Part shown: positions 5,231 through 6,805 of the stretch, in pieces
Numbering within the stretch: position 1 is the stretch's first letter
Layout: every line of letters starts with the position of its first letter
Assembly (NCBI GenBank): GCA_017613225.1
Contig: JAGAEH010000229.1
Span: 1-6,805 of the forward strand
DNA from: Lachnospiraceae bacterium
GTDB lineage: Bacteria; Bacillota; Clostridia; Lachnospirales; Lachnospiraceae
Reading direction: 5' to 3'
Length of the DNA: 6,805 nucleotides
Notes under the pieces: model-generated
Database searches by the model: none
What the model was told of the DNA's origin: nothing
What the model saw: the letters and a program-made list of their open reading frames with translations, nothing else
Made by a program: the position numbers and the translations under genes

Positions 5231-6250
5231 ATGGCAGACTATGAAAAACTGTTGGAAGTCAAGGACCTTTCGGTGGAATACCATTCCAGCGGCCGCGTGG
5301 TGCACGCGGTGAACGGCCTGGACCTGTCCATCGGCGAGGGCGAGACCCTTGGCTTCGTGGGCGAGACCGGCGCCGGCAAGACCAGCACGGCCCTGGCCAT
5401 CCTGCGGATCCTGCCCCAGCCCCTGTCCAAGGTGACCGGCGGCGAGCTGATCTACAAGGGCAAGGACCTGATGGAGTACGACGCCAAGACCATGCGGCAG
5501 ATCCGCGGCAAGGAGATCGCCATGATCTTCCAGGACCCCATGACTTCCCTGGATCCCGTCAAGCGCGTATCGGACCAGATCGAGGAGATGCTCCGCCTGC
5601 ATGAGAAGCTGGGCAAGAAGGAGCTCCACGAGAAGGCCCTGGACATGCTGGAAGTGGTGGGCATCGACCGCAACCGCGGCAACGAGTATCCGCACCAGTT
5701 CTCCGGCGGCATGAAGCAGCGCGTGGTCATCGCCATCGCTCTTTCCTGCAACCCGGCCCTGCTGATCGCCGACGAGCCCACCACGGCTCTGGACGTGACC
5801 ATCCAGGCCCAGGTGCTGGAGCTGATGAAGGAACTGAAGGAAAAGTTCAACATGTCCATGATCATGATCACCCACGATCTGGGTATCGTGGCGGAGATCT
5901 GCGACAATGTTGCCATCATGTATGCCGGAAAGGTCGTGGAGTACGGCACGGTGCGCGAGATCTACAACACCGTGGCACACCCCTATACCCAGGCGCTGTT
6001 CGATTCGATCCCGGTGCTGGACGAGGAGCAGGATGAACTGAAGGTGATCAAGGGCTTTACGCCCGACCCCACCAACATTCCCTCCGGCTGCGCGTTCCAC
6101 CCCCGCTGCCCGTACGCCACCGAGCGCTGCGGCACGGACGTGCCGCCTGAATTCAGCCTGAGCGATACCCACAGGGTGCGCTGCTTCCTGTTTGAGGACG
6201 GGAAGGCAAAGACGCTGGCGCAGGCCGTATCCATGGAAAAGGAGGGCTGA
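5231..6250 (+). CDS. dppD: Peptide-type ABC transporter ATP-binding protein, DppD/OppD family
   Basis: This is a 339-residue cytoplasmic ATPase that powers import with the DppF-like partner. The ABC motifs are intact: Walker A GETGAGKT (44-51), Q-loop Gln101 in MIFQDPMTSLDP, signature FSGGMKQR (157-164), Walker B LLIADEP with catalytic Glu182, D-loop TALD, and H-loop His215. The C-terminal oligopeptide-transporter extension (about 235-325) has four cysteines, C287, C293, C300 and C318 (C-x5-C-x6-C-x17-C). In related DppD proteins such cysteines hold a 4Fe-4S cluster; that is an inference here. A near-perfect ribosome binding site AAGGAGGT (5217-5224) overlaps the dppC stop codon and lies 6 nt before the ATG. 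Only 4 nt separate it from the next gene. Confidence 0.93.
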   Translation: MADYEKLLEVKDLSVEYHSSGRVVHAVNGLDLSIGEGETLGFVGETGAGKTSTALAILRILPQPLSKVTGGELIYKGKDLMEYDAKTMRQIRGKEIAMIFQDPMTSLDPVKRVSDQIEEMLRLHEKLGKKELHEKALDMLEVVGIDRNRGNEYPHQFSGGMKQRVVIAIALSCNPALLIADEPTTALDVTIQAQVLELMKELKEKFNMSMIMITHDLGIVAEICDNVAIMYAGKVVEYGTVREIYNTVAHPYTQALFDSIPVLDEEQDELKVIKGFTPDPTNIPSGCAFHPRCPYATERCGTDVPPEFSLSDTHRVRCFLFEDGKAKTLAQAVSMEKEG

Positions 6251-6254
6251 GGGA

Positions 6255-6805
6255 ATGAGCGAGATCATCAATAACGAACCGCTGCTGCAGGTGAAGAACC
6301 TGAAGAAGTATTTCAAGACCAAGCGGGGCCTGCTGCTGGCCGTGGACGACGTCAGCTTTGACATCAACAAGGGCGAGACCCTTGGCCTGGTGGGCGAGTC
6401 CGGCTGCGGAAAATCCACCACCGGCCGCGCCATCCTGCGCCTGCACGAGCCCACCGGCGGCGAAGTGCTTTTTAACGGCGAGGACGTGACCAAGTTCGAC
6501 AAGCGGAAGATGAAGAAGATGCGTCAGAAGATGCAGATCGTCTTCCAGGACCCTTATTCTTCTCTGAACCCGCGCCGCGACGTGAAGACCCTGATCGGGG
6601 ATTCGCTGGAGGCAATGGAGGTGAAGCCCTCCAAAGAGGAGACGGAGAAGATGGTGCTGCGGGCCATGGACCTGGTAGGCCTGGAGAAGCGCCTGCTGAA
6701 CGCCTATCCCCATGAGCTGGACGGCGGCCGCCGCCAGCGCATCGGCATTGCCCGCGCCTTGATCCTGGAACCGGATATCGTGGTTCTGGACGAGCCGGTC
6801 TCCGC
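6255..6805 (+). CDS. dppF: Peptide-type ABC transporter ATP-binding protein, DppF/OppF family (3' end outside window)
   Basis: This is the second ATPase of the importer; 183 codons are visible before the window ends in the D-loop region. The N-terminus is LLQVKNLKKYFKTKRG, typical of DppF/OppF, followed by Walker A GESGCGKST (47-55), Q-loop Gln98 in IVFQDPYSSLNPRR, and Walker B IVVLDEP with catalytic Glu180. The ABC signature reads LDGGRRQR (155-162): the usual Ser of LSGGQ is Asp156 and the Gln is Arg159. I believe similar LDGGR signatures occur in other clostridial homologues, so it is probably inherited rather than damage. The frame is intact across the whole stretch. The start codon follows the dppD stop by 4 nt, and GAGGG at 6242-6246, inside the end of dppD, lies 8 nt before the ATG. 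Confidence 0.92.
   Translation, partial: MSEIINNEPLLQVKNLKKYFKTKRGLLLAVDDVSFDINKGETLGLVGESGCGKSTTGRAILRLHEPTGGEVLFNGEDVTKFDKRKMKKMRQKMQIVFQDPYSSLNPRRDVKTLIGDSLEAMEVKPSKEETEKMVLRAMDLVGLEKRLLNAYPHELDGGRRQRIGIARALILEPDIVVLDEPVS

Noticed and set aside
4670..6502. Very long open frame (610 codons) on the - strand opposite dppC, dppD and dppF
   Set aside because: It is a codon-bias shadow: the + strand genes have G/C-ending codons and few stop triplets in this antisense frame. The protein is rich in His, Gln, Val and Leu in the way typical of such shadows, has no recognisable domain, and crosses three well-supported genes.

Overview
The window looks like chromosomal DNA from a GC-rich member of the Clostridia (Firmicutes). 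The signs are AGGAGG-type ribosome binding sites, a Lys/Met-rich lipoprotein signal peptide with a VVGC lipobox, GC-rich coding DNA with AT-rich promoter DNA, and Firmicutes-like versions of the encoded proteins. No species can be named from the sequence alone. All convincing genes are on the + strand. Both ends of the window cut through genes. Layout: (1) 1-584 is the 3' end of a peptidase U32 family gene. (2) 585-721 is a gene-free gap holding three small hairpin elements in a row. The first two are a perfect 37-bp direct repeat. The third keeps almost the same 13-nt loop core but has a different stem that still pairs. (3) 722-1384 is a SIMPL-domain (DUF541/YggE-like) protein with no signal peptide. 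(4) 1385-1739 is a gene-free stretch with a rho-independent terminator (1499-1532), two short perfect inverted repeats, and an AT-rich region ending in a good sigma-A-type promoter (1672-1699). (5) 1740-6805 is a dipeptide/oligopeptide-type ABC importer operon: lipoprotein substrate-binding protein, two permeases and two ATPases, the last cut by the window end. The transporter operon is complete in kind. The lipoprotein captures the ligand outside the cell, the DppB/DppC-like permeases form the channel, and the DppD/DppF-like ATPases power import. The binding-protein gene is followed by a very stable hairpin without a U-tract, a common way to leave more binding-protein mRNA than permease mRNA. 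The permease and ATPase genes are tightly packed (4-bp overlap, then 12-nt and 4-nt gaps), so they are almost certainly co-transcribed and translationally linked. The substrate cannot be read from the sequence; peptides are the default guess, but this family also carries nickel, opines, glutathione and other solutes. Most of the window is ordinary. The items that most deserve a second look are the tandem hairpin elements at 597-707, whose stems change on both arms while the loop is kept (a REP/RAYT-like pattern), and the unusual ABC signature LDGGR in the last ATPase, which suggests an asymmetric pair of ATP sites. No new multi-gene system was found.
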